Shown piece by piece: positions 15,490-24,153 of a stretch of DNA of 39,859 nucleotides. The notes beneath the pieces are model-generated. The model did no database searches. It saw nothing but the letters and a program-made list of their open reading frames with translations, and was not told the origin of the DNA. The position numbers and the translations under genes were made by a program. Within the stretch, counting starts at the first letter, position 1, and each line of letters starts with the position of its first letter. Source of the stretch: Planctomycetota bacterium (GTDB lineage Bacteria > Planctomycetota > UBA1135 > GCA-002686595); the NCBI GenBank assembly GCA_947484275.1, contig CANKOY010000036.1:1-39859 (forward strand). Reading direction: 5' to 3'.

Positions 15490-17343
15490 ATGTCCAATAA
15501 GACCAATCAACAAGGATCCGGCGAGCCGGGGAATCCGGTGACCCAGAAGCACCTCCACGACGACGACGACGCCATCGTCGTTCCGAAGGGCACCAGCAAG
15601 CTGCGCTTCCTCTTCATCCTGGGACTCACGATCCTCATCTTGGTGATCTTCACCGTGGGCGATCAGGTGACCCAGTCCGTCGGTCGCCAGCCGCAGGCCA
15701 CGGATGATGTCACCTGGGACGGACCTGGGGTGGGCAAGCGCGTGATCAACGCCGTGGAATTCCTGGACGAAAAACGCCGCGAGGACCTGTTCCGCGGAGT
15801 GTTCAGCCAGTCGGGCCGCTTCGAGGATGAGGAGTTGGCCGGCGAACTCCTGCTCGACGAAATCGCCAAGCAGTGCGGGATCGAGATCTCGAACGCCGAA
15901 CTGACCAAGGCGATTTACGAGGGCTACCCGGGTCTGTGCCCCGCGATGCAGAACAAGGAGTTCTACTTGGCGGTGCTCGGAGGCTCGCGGGTCACCCCGC
16001 GCGTGTTCGAGGGCGTGCTGCGCCGCAAGCTTCGAATCGACCGCTATCAGGCATTCCTGCGCGGCGCGATCCTGGTGGCAGACACTGCGGCGATCGACGC
16101 AGAATGGAAGCGCACCCATCCGCAGAACGCCTATGACGTCGTGGAACTCGCGCACGCATCCTTCGACGAGGCCGCCAAAGCCGAGCAGCCCGATGAGGCG
16201 GGCATGCGCGCCTGGTTCGACGCGATCCCCGACAAGCGTTCAGCCTTCCTGGCGGATTTCAGTTTGCCGAGCAACGCGGCAGAGTTGATCGCCTTCCGTT
16301 TCGGCGCGGAAAACTCCGCCGAGGGATTGCTGGCGAAGTATCCGCTGCCCGCGGACAAGGACGCGGAGCAACTGGCCAAGGACTACTACAACCAATACTC
16401 CAGCGTGCGTTTCGTGCGCGAAACCCCGCTGCCCGAGGGCCTGCCGGAATCCGAGGGCAAGAACCGATTGATCAACTCCTACGAGGAGATCAGCACGCTC
16501 GCCATGCGCGAAGCTCTGGTGGTTCAGGCCTTCCGCGCGTTCGTGGCCGACCTCAAGGAGCGCAAGATCGCGGGCACTGCTATCGACCTCGCGAGCGAAG
16601 CCGCTGCTCTTGGGCTCAGCCATCGCCCCGTCGACGGGGCGAAGAGCGAATCTGAATGGAGCACCCTCGAGGGTTACGGTGGCCCGTTCCTCGCGCGTTC
16701 GATCAACGGCACGCAGGCTGGCGATTTCGGCGCGGACGTGACGATCGACCGCGGCGGCGTCGCCTTCACCCGCGTGACCGAGAAGAATACGTCGAACCCT
16801 CCGACATTCGACGCCGTGAAAGAGAAGGCCGTGGCCGAGTGGCTGAAGCGCAAGACGCTGGAACTCGCCCAGACGAAGTTGAACGCGATTCGCGATGCGC
16901 TACCTAAGGCTGAGGGCGCCGCTCCCAATCAGAATCCCACGGCCGACGAAGCGGCTTTCAAGGCTGCGGTGGAAGCTCTGGGCTTGAGCGTGGAGCGCCG
17001 CGATTGGATGAGCGCGATCGAGCAGAACAACGACCCTGAGGCCTCGAAGCCGTCCCATGAGTTCATCCGCTTCAATGGCTTCCTGCGCAATCTCCCGGCC
17101 GGCGAAGTGGTCGGAGTGCAACAGGACCGCTCGGGTTCGCGCAGCTACCTCGTGCGCGCCCTGGGGCAGCGCGAGCCTCTCGAAGCGAAGTTGACCCCTG
17201 GCGACGTCGTTACGATCAAGGCCGCGCTCGCGCGCAAGAACTTCGAGTCCTTCATCGAGGCCAATCTGACGCCCAAGGCGCTTGCGACGCGCTACAAACT
17301 GCGCGTTCGCGGCTCCACCGACATTCCCCAGCCGGGAGCGTAA
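15490..17343 (+). CDS. PpiD/SurA-like membrane-anchored periplasmic folding factor
   Basis: The 617-residue product has a short cytoplasmic N-terminus, one membrane helix at residues 38-57 (LRFLFILGLTILILVIFTVG) and a large exported part. That is the layout and length of PpiD (623 aa in Escherichia coli). Residues about 80-190 look like a SurA N-terminal helical domain (EELAGELLLDEIAKQCGIEI, GVLRRKLRIDRYQAFLRGAI). Later segments with FLARSINGTQAGDF and ENPPTF-like spacing (TSNPPTFDAVKEKAVAEWLK) resemble the end of a parvulin domain plus its returning helix. PpiD acts near the Sec translocon on newly exported proteins. The parvulin core is divergent, so a chaperone without isomerase activity is likely. 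It seems to be a single-gene transcription unit. Confidence 0.78.
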   Translation: MSNKTNQQGSGEPGNPVTQKHLHDDDDAIVVPKGTSKLRFLFILGLTILILVIFTVGDQVTQSVGRQPQATDDVTWDGPGVGKRVINAVEFLDEKRREDLFRGVFSQSGRFEDEELAGELLLDEIAKQCGIEISNAELTKAIYEGYPGLCPAMQNKEFYLAVLGGSRVTPRVFEGVLRRKLRIDRYQAFLRGAILVADTAAIDAEWKRTHPQNAYDVVELAHASFDEAAKAEQPDEAGMRAWFDAIPDKRSAFLADFSLPSNAAELIAFRFGAENSAEGLLAKYPLPADKDAEQLAKDYYNQYSSVRFVRETPLPEGLPESEGKNRLINSYEEISTLAMREALVVQAFRAFVADLKERKIAGTAIDLASEAAALGLSHRPVDGAKSESEWSTLEGYGGPFLARSINGTQAGDFGADVTIDRGGVAFTRVTEKNTSNPPTFDAVKEKAVAEWLKRKTLELAQTKLNAIRDALPKAEGAAPNQNPTADEAAFKAAVEALGLSVERRDWMSAIEQNNDPEASKPSHEFIRFNGFLRNLPAGEVVGVQQDRSGSRSYLVRALGQREPLEAKLTPGDVVTIKAALARKNFESFIEANLTPKALATRYKLRVRGSTDIPQPGA

Positions 17344-17350
17344 CCGTTCC

Positions 17351-17396
17351 TGAGTCACGGACCCAATCACCCTAGGGTGGTTGGGGACCTGACTCA
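17351..17396. terminator. Strong hairpin between convergent genes (terminator-like)
   Basis: TGAGTCA (17351-17357) pairs with TGACTCA (17390-17396), and CCCAATCACCCT pairs with AGGGTGGTTGGG inside it with a single G-U. The palindrome starts 8 nt after the stop of the + strand gene and contains the stop codon (17372-17374) of the - strand gene. No T-tract follows on either strand, so it is terminator-like rather than a classic intrinsic terminator. Confidence 0.55.
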
Positions 17397-18160
17397 GTCC
17401 GCCGCGCGATAGCCGCGATCGAGTGGCCAAAGCGCGCGTCCCAGCGCGCCGTCCAGCGCAATTCGCAGGCGAACACTCGCTCAAGGAGCGCATGCGCGAA
17501 GCGCGGCAAGGGCCAGCTCAGATTCGTGTGCTGCGCGGTTCGGCCGGAGAGCAGCGTCGCCTCGAGGGCCTTGGCGATCAGTGTCAGGGGCACGATCACT
17601 GGGGTGAGCAGGACGTTCGCATGGGTGTTCCGAGAAACCTCGAATCCCGCGCGCTCCAGGGCCGCGTGCAAACTCGCGCGCGTGTAGCGGCGACAATGCA
17701 TCGCCACGCGATCGTTGTTCGAGAATAGCCACGGATACGCTGGAACGCTCATGGCGAGCACGCCGCTCGGTGCGAGCACGCGCCGGATTTCTCTCAGGGC
17801 ACCGGGCTCATCTTCGATGTGCTCGAGCACGTCGTAGAGACACACGAGATCGAAGCAACCCGACTTGAAGGGCAATCGGCGCGCGGTCGTCGCGACGGAG
17901 GGCGCGCATCCAGCGATGTCCTCGCGGGCCTTGGCCGACTGCAGGCTCTCGAGATCTTCGTCGGCGGCGATGACGCTCTCGCAAAGGCCAAGCAGGCCCG
18001 GCACAAACCCACCCGGGCCGCAGCCCAGGTCCAAAGCGCGCGCGGGTCTTTTTCCGCCCAGCTCGCGCGCGAGCAGGCCCAGGTACACGACGCGCCGGCC
18101 ACGGAACCACCAGTGCTCGCGATCCAGGGTTGCGAATTGTTCGAATGCTTCGCGGCGCAT
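17372..18160 (-). CDS. Class I SAM-dependent methyltransferase (HWWF type)
   Basis: The start is set at ATG 18160, 2 nt after the upstream methyltransferase stop; longer in-frame starts would overlap that gene. The 262-residue protein begins with the family signature LDREHWWFRGRR, then motif I ALDLGCGPGGF (residues 42-51), an acidic motif II region (IAADED), and the post-motif FDLVCLYDVLEHIEDEPGAL (about 103-122). The substrate is unknown. It is the third gene of a unit with an FAD-dependent mutase-like gene and another methyltransferase, which suggests modification of a surface glycan or lipid-linked sugar. It is paralogous to the methyltransferase at 23398-24153, which shares the HWWFRGRR start. 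Confidence 0.85.
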   Translation of the reverse strand: MRREAFEQFATLDREHWWFRGRRVVYLGLLARELGGKRPARALDLGCGPGGFVPGLLGLCESVIAADEDLESLQSAKAREDIAGCAPSVATTARRLPFKSGCFDLVCLYDVLEHIEDEPGALREIRRVLAPSGVLAMSVPAYPWLFSNNDRVAMHCRRYTRASLHAALERAGFEVSRNTHANVLLTPVIVPLTLIAKALEATLLSGRTAQHTNLSWPLPRFAHALLERVFACELRWTARWDARFGHSIAAIARRTESGPQPP

Positions 18161-18162
18161 GC

Positions 18163-19083
18163 TCAGCTCTGGACGTCCTTGGCGCGTGCCACGGCAATCA
18201 TCTCGTCGAAGGGGTTCACGTAGAAACCGGAAATCGGCAAGCGCGCCAGGGGGCCGAACAGCCAAGCCAGACCGGGCGTCAGGCGCCGCGCGCGCTCGGC
18301 AATGAACTTAGGCGAAACCACCTTTCCAGCGCCGCGAGCGGAGAGCGACGTGATCTGCAGACCCGCCATGTCCAGGGCGTGTCCAAGGGTCTTTGGCGAG
18401 AAATGCACCAAGTGTTCCGCGTGCTTGTAGTGCGTCCAGCGCCGCCCTAGGACGCGCGCCAAGATTGACGCGACATTTTGAGTTTCGATCACGACCCTGC
18501 CGTTCGTCGCAAGCAACTCGCGGACTCGGCCCAGGACCCGAACCGGATCAGGGACGTGCTCGAGCACATCCCACATCACGATCAAGTCGAACGAGCCCGG
18601 CGCGAAAGGCGCTGATTCCAAAGTTCCCCCGTGGATGCGCGCCGGTTCGATCGAGCGCAGGGCCACGTCGCGAATCGGCGCGGAGGGTTCGATCCCGTAA
18701 ACGTCAAAGCCCCGCTCGGCGAGCACGCGCATGGAATACCCCGCGGCGCAGCCGATATCGAGGGCCTTTCCTCCGGGCGCCAGTTGCGGCGCCAGTCGCC
18801 CGTAGCGGCGTCGAAAAGTGCGCAGGTACAGTTCCTCGTCGGCTGCATAGTCGCCGTAGCCGCGCTCGCGGGCAGCCGACGAGCGCCAATAGCTCGCGTC
18901 GTAGACCTCATCGATCAGCGCCTGGGCTGTGCGCTGCGGCGTGACGTAGACCAGTTCGCATTCCGCGCAGCGCACGACGCTGTGGATGCCATCGCGCAGG
19001 ATCACGCCGCGCTGCCGTGATCCGCACAAGGCGCAGGCTGCATCGATCATGTCCGCGGCGGGGAGTTTTGCGCCTGCGCTCAC
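18163..19083 (-). CDS. Class I SAM-dependent methyltransferase with N-terminal zinc-ribbon-like cysteines
   Basis: GTG 19083 overlaps the upstream stop (GTGA), giving 306 residues; ATG at residue 12 is an alternative start. Four cysteines, C17-x2-C20 and C39-x2-C42 (CALCG, CAEC), form a probable zinc ribbon, followed by YWRSSAARERGYGDY. Motif I is KALDIGCAAGYSMRVL (about 106-121), and the post-motif is FDLIVMWDVLEHVPDP. This architecture is common among methyltransferases of polysaccharide and nucleotide-sugar clusters. The methyl acceptor cannot be told from sequence. Translational coupling to the mutase-like gene upstream suggests one pathway. Confidence 0.87.
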   Translation of the reverse strand: MSAGAKLPAADMIDAACALCGSRQRGVILRDGIHSVVRCAECELVYVTPQRTAQALIDEVYDASYWRSSAARERGYGDYAADEELYLRTFRRRYGRLAPQLAPGGKALDIGCAAGYSMRVLAERGFDVYGIEPSAPIRDVALRSIEPARIHGGTLESAPFAPGSFDLIVMWDVLEHVPDPVRVLGRVRELLATNGRVVIETQNVASILARVLGRRWTHYKHAEHLVHFSPKTLGHALDMAGLQITSLSARGAGKVVSPKFIAERARRLTPGLAWLFGPLARLPISGFYVNPFDEMIAVARAKDVQS

Positions 19084-20480
19084 CCGAAGTACTCGCGCTC
19101 CAGTGCCACGGACTCCGCGCCCACGTCGATTCCGCTGGCAACTTGCCGCGCGAACCTCTGCCCCATGGCGATCGAATGATCCATGTTGTTGTAGCGGTAC
19201 AAACCCTGGCGTCCGGTGGTGCCCAGATTCGCGATGCCCGCCGTCGCCTTGCGCAGCACCTCGAGGTTCTCTTTGTACTGCAAGTCGTACACCGGGTAGG
19301 CGTAGGGGAGCCTTGCGATGTCAATGGCGCGGGCTTCGCCAGCGGCGATCAGACCGATCCTGATCATGTCCGCCTCGGCGATGCGCGCGGCCTCCGCAAG
19401 TGAGAGCTTCCAGCGCTCGTCGCCGGGCCGACAAGTGATTTCGCAGCACACCACCGTGCGATCCCCGGGTGCCGAGGTGTCGCTGAAGTTCTTGAACTCG
19501 GTGATGCGGTGGACGGTCAGGTCCTTCTGGGGCAGGTAAACCCAGTGGTCCGGCATCACGGAGGGCCGAGTGACTTCGAGGTACACGAAGACGATTCCGA
19601 TGTACTTGAGGCGCGAAATCGCGGCGCGAGTCGCATTGTCGATGGCCGGATTCAGCGTTTCCAACAGCCGCGGAAGGGGAATCGTGCTGATCACCTGGTC
19701 GCAGGCAAGTTCCACGCGCACGCCTTCGCGGATGTAGACGACACGCACCGCGCGGCCGCGCTCGACGTCGATGCGTTCCACCGGCGTGCTCAACCAGATT
19801 TCGCCGCCCATGCGGCGGATTTTCTCAGCGTACTTGCGACTGAGCTGGCCGATGCCGCCGTGCTTTGGGTACCAGAACTGCGTTACCAGACTGCGCACTT
19901 CGCCGTTCTTGGGTGGACGCAGTGTCTTGACGATCGTGTCCCACAGATTGGCCTGGCTGATTCGCTGTTGGGCCCAGTCGGCCGAAATCTCGGTGGTCGG
20001 CATGCCCCAGGCCTTGGACGTGTACGTGCCGAAGAACAAATCGAACAACGTGCGCCCGAAGCGCTTGACGACCCAATTCTCGAAGTGCGAATCAGGGATC
20101 GGTCGAAACCACTGCCGTACGCGGATCCAGAGGTAGTCCAGGATCGCGCGCGTCAGCACACCCACGGGCAGGTTGCTGAGCACGTTGCTCGCGCGCAGCG
20201 GGTAGTCGAAGAATTTCTCCTTGAGGTAGATGCGCGAGCGCCGTTCGCGCGTCACGACTTCGTTGTCGAGAATCTCGTAGAGGTGCGCGACCATGGCCTC
20301 GTCCCGCGAATGAAAGCGGTGCGGTCCGTGGTCGAGCCAGAAGGGGCCGACCTGCCAACTGGAAGCCATCCCGCCGACGTCAGCTTGCTTTTCGAGCAGC
20401 GTGACTCGATGCCCAGCCACGCAAAGAGCGTGGGCCGCGGAGAGGCCGGCCAATCCTGCGCCGAGAATGACAACGTGCAT
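19080..20480 (-). CDS. FAD-dependent oxidoreductase, UDP-galactopyranose-mutase/protoporphyrinogen-oxidase-like
   Basis: The start is set at ATG 20480, where the Rossmann strand begins at once (MHVVILGAGLAGLSAAHAL). The dinucleotide motif GxGxxG is at residues 7-12, with the Glu of the second strand in LLEKQADVGG. Further marks are HGPHRFHSRDEAMVAHL, FFGTYTSKAWGMP, TVHRITEFKNFS and a C-terminal FAD-contact segment GRQGLYRYNNMDHSIAMG, all as in amine-oxidase-fold enzymes related to UDP-galactopyranose mutase. Length is 466 aa. Such genes sit in O-antigen and exopolysaccharide clusters, and the two methyltransferases directly downstream support that. The exact reaction (ring contraction, oxidation or desaturation) is not decided by these motifs. 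Confidence 0.82.
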   Translation of the reverse strand: MHVVILGAGLAGLSAAHALCVAGHRVTLLEKQADVGGMASSWQVGPFWLDHGPHRFHSRDEAMVAHLYEILDNEVVTRERRSRIYLKEKFFDYPLRASNVLSNLPVGVLTRAILDYLWIRVRQWFRPIPDSHFENWVVKRFGRTLFDLFFGTYTSKAWGMPTTEISADWAQQRISQANLWDTIVKTLRPPKNGEVRSLVTQFWYPKHGGIGQLSRKYAEKIRRMGGEIWLSTPVERIDVERGRAVRVVYIREGVRVELACDQVISTIPLPRLLETLNPAIDNATRAAISRLKYIGIVFVYLEVTRPSVMPDHWVYLPQKDLTVHRITEFKNFSDTSAPGDRTVVCCEITCRPGDERWKLSLAEAARIAEADMIRIGLIAAGEARAIDIARLPYAYPVYDLQYKENLEVLRKATAGIANLGTTGRQGLYRYNNMDHSIAMGQRFARQVASGIDVGAESVALEREYFG

Positions 20481-20591
20481 GTGGGAGCGGCCCTGAGGAG
20501 TCGGCGCCGAACCTAGGATCGACTGACGCGCCCGCGGGCTCAAGCATCGCCTCCGGGGCCAGCAGGACGGCCACCCTAGCCTATGGACGGT

Positions 20592-20627
20592 GCACCCGTG
20601 CGTGCGCGCGGCTGGTCTCGCGGGTGC
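20592..20627 (-). terminator. Weak hairpin downstream of the sensor kinase gene
   Basis: GCACCCG (20592-20598) and CGGGTGC (20621-20627) form a 7-bp GC-rich stem 28 nt beyond the stop of the - strand kinase gene. The loop is long (22 nt) and there is no T-tract, so the call is weak. Confidence 0.25.
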
Positions 20628-20654
20628 GGTGACCGCGGCTGGCCGATTCCGGGC

Positions 20655-22472
20655 CTACTGCGGCTCAGCTGGCGCGAAGTGCACCCAGAAAATGGACCCG
20701 CCACCTTCCCGCGCTCGGCAACCCGCGTCGCCGCCAATGGAGCGGGCCTGGAGCAGCACCAAGTGCAGGCCAAGGCCGGCGCCCGTTGCCGTGCGCGTGG
20801 CCTCGGTGCCCAAGCGATAGAAGGCCTCGAAAATCCGCTCACGCTCATGCTCGGGCACACCGGCGCCGCGATCTAGGACCTCGAGCGAGACCTCGCCGCG
20901 CTCCACCCGCGTGCGCACCAAGATCGGCTCGGCGCCCGGCTTGCTGGGATCGACGGGAGCATACTTGCGCGCATTTTCCACCAGGTTGGAGACGATCGAG
21001 ACCACCGCATCGTGCGTCAACAGCACGTCCGGGACCTCTGGGTCCAGATCGAAGGACAGGTCGCCCTCCGGTCCGTACTGGGCCAGCTGGCGTTCCAGGC
21101 CGCCGATGACGTGGTTCAGGTCCCCGGGTTCAGCGCGCGGGCTTCCGGCGGATAGACGCGATTTTTCGAGCACGCGTTCCACCAAGGTGCCCAGTCGTTC
21201 CGTGGCGCGCACGATGCGCTTGTAATACTCGCGCTGTTTCTCGGGCTCGCTCGCTTCGCCGTCGAGCAGCATTTCTCCGTACATCTTGATCGAGGTCAGC
21301 GGCGTGCGCAGTTCATGGGTGACTGCCGCGACGAAGTTCTCGGTGCGCGCCGCCCGATCGAGGTCCTTGCGCACGCTGCGCAGCAAGAGCCACATCCCGG
21401 TGCCGAGGGAGACCGCAAGCATCGCAACCAGTCCAAGGAAGCGCAGCCAAACGCCCTGGAACGTGGAGTCGATTGCAGTTGTGTCGACCGCGATGCGCAG
21501 CGGCGCGAAATTCAGCTCACTTGGATCGCTGGTTTCCACGGGCAGGTCCGCCAACAGGTGGATGTCCGCGTGGTACTCGCGATTGTCTCCGCAACAGGGC
21601 GGCCCGCCCCAGGGGACGAAGCGTTGTGAGCTGTCGAGCACGGTCTTCGCAAGATCCGCGGGCAGTGTTTGGAAGATCCACTTCGGGTCAATCAGGAAAC
21701 CCTGGATCACGGACATGCCCTCGCTCAGTGTGTCGAAGCAGGCACCGAAACTGTCGAGTTCCGGCACCGGCCCCTCCAGCAGTACGCGGCGCGTGGCCAG
21801 TAGCCGCGGCTCACCGGCGTCGTCGAGGAAGAACTGCAGGTGAAACGGCGTGATCAGCAGCGTCACCTTGCGCTGGGCCAATCGATCCTGACCGTACTGC
21901 AGGCAGTCGGGATCGCGCTTGTGCATGCGGTTGAACACGACCGGCAGCAGCGACACATCGACGATGCGCGGCGCATCCCAGCGCGATGAGAGACGAAACG
22001 CCTGGCGTTCCTCCAAGTAGCGCGTGAACAGTTGGCGGACCGGCGGCTCGTACTGGGAGAGCCCGCGCTGCGCCGGCGGGGTCGATCCTGCCCACAGGTC
22101 GATGCTGGCCGGGAATCGATCGCGCAAATCGAATGCGAACCAGGCAAGGATCGCCTGCGGCCGCGGCTCGGCCAGCAGAGGCGTCGTTACCGGCGTGGAC
22201 TCGGCGAGCCTCTCGTCCGAGGCGAGCATCATCGCTCCGTATTCCGTGAATTGCCGGCGCTCTTCGCTTTCCACCAGGCGCGCGAGTCGGTCGGAAATTG
22301 CGCCGAGGAAGCGCGCCGCAGCTTCCTCGGCCTGTTGCGGAACAGCGTCGCGCTCCTTGTCGTACTCGCGCAGTAGCTGATTCCACTGCAGACCGCCGAG
22401 CACAAGGGTCGGCAGTACGAGGAGCACCCCGTAGAGAATCAGGGCGGTCCGCTGAGTCCTCAGCTGAACCAA
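20655..22472 (-). CDS. Sensor histidine kinase with large extracytoplasmic sensor domain
   Basis: The 605-residue protein has membrane helices at about 9-28 and 345-364. About 315 residues of unrecognised sensor domain lie between them; no HAMP domain is apparent. The kinase core is complete: H-box AAVTHELRTPLTSIKMYGEM with His386, N-box VSNLVENARKYA, G1 DRGAGVPEHE, F-box IFEAFYRLG and G2 TGAGLGLHL. The start is TTG 22472, which overlaps the response-regulator stop by 13 nt, so the pair is translationally coupled. The sensor part has several cysteines, including a CC pair in WGGPPCCGDN. The signal is unknown; location between glycan genes hints at envelope sensing. Confidence 0.9.
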   Translation of the reverse strand: MVQLRTQRTALILYGVLLVLPTLVLGGLQWNQLLREYDKERDAVPQQAEEAAARFLGAISDRLARLVESEERRQFTEYGAMMLASDERLAESTPVTTPLLAEPRPQAILAWFAFDLRDRFPASIDLWAGSTPPAQRGLSQYEPPVRQLFTRYLEERQAFRLSSRWDAPRIVDVSLLPVVFNRMHKRDPDCLQYGQDRLAQRKVTLLITPFHLQFFLDDAGEPRLLATRRVLLEGPVPELDSFGACFDTLSEGMSVIQGFLIDPKWIFQTLPADLAKTVLDSSQRFVPWGGPPCCGDNREYHADIHLLADLPVETSDPSELNFAPLRIAVDTTAIDSTFQGVWLRFLGLVAMLAVSLGTGMWLLLRSVRKDLDRAARTENFVAAVTHELRTPLTSIKMYGEMLLDGEASEPEKQREYYKRIVRATERLGTLVERVLEKSRLSAGSPRAEPGDLNHVIGGLERQLAQYGPEGDLSFDLDPEVPDVLLTHDAVVSIVSNLVENARKYAPVDPSKPGAEPILVRTRVERGEVSLEVLDRGAGVPEHERERIFEAFYRLGTEATRTATGAGLGLHLVLLQARSIGGDAGCRAREGGGSIFWVHFAPAEPQ

Positions 22473-23149
22473 CGGTAGCCCTTGCCCCGCACCGTTTGGA
22501 CGAACTGCGGCTTGGCAGGGTCAAGCTCGATCTTGCGCCGCAGGCCGACGATATGAATGTCCACCGTCCGCGTTTCGACGTTCGGGCTCTTGTAGTGCCA
22601 GACATCCACCAGGAGATCGTCGCGGGTCACGACCTTGTCGCGGTGGCGCATCAGGTACTCGAGGATGTCGCCCTCGCGCGGCGTCAGGGGGCTCACCTGG
22701 CCCGCCCGGTAAACCTCGAGCCGCGCCAGGTCCACCGAGATGCCTCCCGGCAAATCGACGCGCGCCCGGGCGGGCTGCACCGAATTGTGGCGGCGAAATT
22801 GCGCCTCCACGCGCGCCACGAGTTCGCGCGGGGAGAAAGGCTTGGACATGTAGTCGTCGGCCCCGGCCTGGAACCCGGCGATCAGGTCGTCCTCCTCCGC
22901 CAGGGCCGTGAGGATCAGGACGCGCACGTCGCGCCGCTCGCGGCGCAGAATCTTCAGTAACTCCAGACCGTTCATGCCGGGCAACATCAGGTCGAGCACC
23001 ACCAGGTCCACAGGACTAGCTCGCAGACGCGCGAGCCCTGAGGGCCCGTCGTTGGCCACCTCGGCCAAGAATCCGGCGTGGGTGAGCGCGTCGCGCACGC
23101 CGAGCGCGAGGTCCTGCTCGTCTTCGATGATGAGGATGCTGTGGGTCAT
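22460..23149 (-). CDS. OmpR/PhoB-family response regulator
   Basis: ATG 23149 starts MTHSILIIEDEQDLALGVRD, the first strand of a receiver domain; an in-frame upstream extension (to 23221) lacks receiver sequence. The phospho-acceptor is Asp53 in VVLDLMLPGMNG, with Thr81 (LILTALAEEDD) and Lys103 (YMSKPFSPREL) as the switch residues. A winged-helix DNA-binding domain follows: PLTPREGDILEYLMRHR, TRDDLLVDVWHY, and RTVDIHIVGLRRKIELD ending in VRGKGYRW. Length is 229 aa, normal for the family. It is co-transcribed with the histidine kinase that overlaps its end. Its regulon cannot be told, but the adjoining surface-glycan genes are candidates. Confidence 0.94.
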   Translation of the reverse strand: MTHSILIIEDEQDLALGVRDALTHAGFLAEVANDGPSGLARLRASPVDLVVLDLMLPGMNGLELLKILRRERRDVRVLILTALAEEDDLIAGFQAGADDYMSKPFSPRELVARVEAQFRRHNSVQPARARVDLPGGISVDLARLEVYRAGQVSPLTPREGDILEYLMRHRDKVVTRDDLLVDVWHYKSPNVETRTVDIHIVGLRRKIELDPAKPQFVQTVRGKGYRWFS

Positions 23150-23397
23150 TGTCTTGGCTCTCGAGCGCGCCGGCGGAGTGGGGGTGGACATGGAACTCAT
23201 TGAATTGCGCAGGCGAGCCACGTGCTCGCCCGCTGGATCAAGTTCCCCGCGGACCGCGCTTCACCAGAGGATACAGACCGGGTGGCGCGGCGGGGACAGG
23301 GAGGTGAAGGCGTACGCGACAAAGAGGCCTCTGTTGCGGGCAGGGCGCGTACGATGTTTGTATTCGGCGCGGGACTTACTCGCCTGCGACGCTGGAG

Positions 23398-24153
23398 TCA
23401 GCGGCGACGCGCACGGATCACGAGCGAAACGCCGCTGCCGATACCGAGAGCGCGCTGGCAGCGGCTCTCGATCGCGAGCCACTTCGCGAGCGCAAGATTC
23501 ACCGGCCGTGGCAGGCTGCTGAAATCCGTTTTCGGCTTCGCCGCGTCCGGGGAACCGACCGCGGTGCGTCTCCAGCGGCGCACGAGCCAGACCAGGGGCC
23601 ACAGGGCAAGCATGAATCCGTGCCGCGCTTCGACCTCAAAGCCGGCGGCTTCAAGTCGTCCTTCCAACTCGCCGCGGGCATAGCGCCGTCGGTGACCCAG
23701 GGCCACGTCGTGCCCGGACCACAGTCCAGGTCCGGCCGGAACCGTGACGATCAGCTGGCCCCCGGGCGGGAGCACGCGCGCCAGTTCGAGGCACGCAGCG
23801 GCATCGTCTTCGATGTGTTCGAGCACATCCAGGCACAAGACCAACGCGACGCTGCTCCTGGCGAACGGCAGACGCGTGGCGTCAGCGCACAGGAGGTGGA
23901 CACAGAGCCCGCGGCCACGCGCCAATTCCAAGGCGCGCGCCTCAGGCTCGAGGCCGATCAGACGCGCCGGATCCGTCAGTCCGGCGAGCCAGGCAAGCGT
24001 CGCGCCCGTGCCCGAACCGACATCGAGCACAGGACCCCTCGGTGCGGAGGCGAGGGCATGCTTCACGTGCTCCCGGAGTGCGCTACGCCGTCCGCGGAAC
24101 CACCAATGCTGGTCCTCGAGCGCGCGCATCTCGTCGTAGGCGTCGCGGTTCAC
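23398..24153 (-). CDS. Class I SAM-dependent methyltransferase (HWWF type)
   Basis: GTG 24153 overlaps the stop of the upstream glycosyltransferase (GTGA), giving 251 residues (VNRDAYDEMRALEDQHWWFR). A much longer in-frame opening upstream lies over the glycosyltransferase and is ignored. Motif I is VLDVGSGTGATLAWL, the second strand ends in IGLEPEA, and the post-motif is VALVLCLDVLEHIEDDAAAC. The C-terminus has hydrophobic stretches (GFMLALWPLVWLVRRWRRT) that may touch the membrane. Coupling to a GT2 enzyme suggests that it methylates a polyprenyl-linked or surface sugar. It is the paralogue of the gene at 17372-18160. Confidence 0.87.
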   Translation of the reverse strand: MNRDAYDEMRALEDQHWWFRGRRSALREHVKHALASAPRGPVLDVGSGTGATLAWLAGLTDPARLIGLEPEARALELARGRGLCVHLLCADATRLPFARSSVALVLCLDVLEHIEDDAAACLELARVLPPGGQLIVTVPAGPGLWSGHDVALGHRRRYARGELEGRLEAAGFEVEARHGFMLALWPLVWLVRRWRRTAVGSPDAAKPKTDFSSLPRPVNLALAKWLAIESRCQRALGIGSGVSLVIRARRR

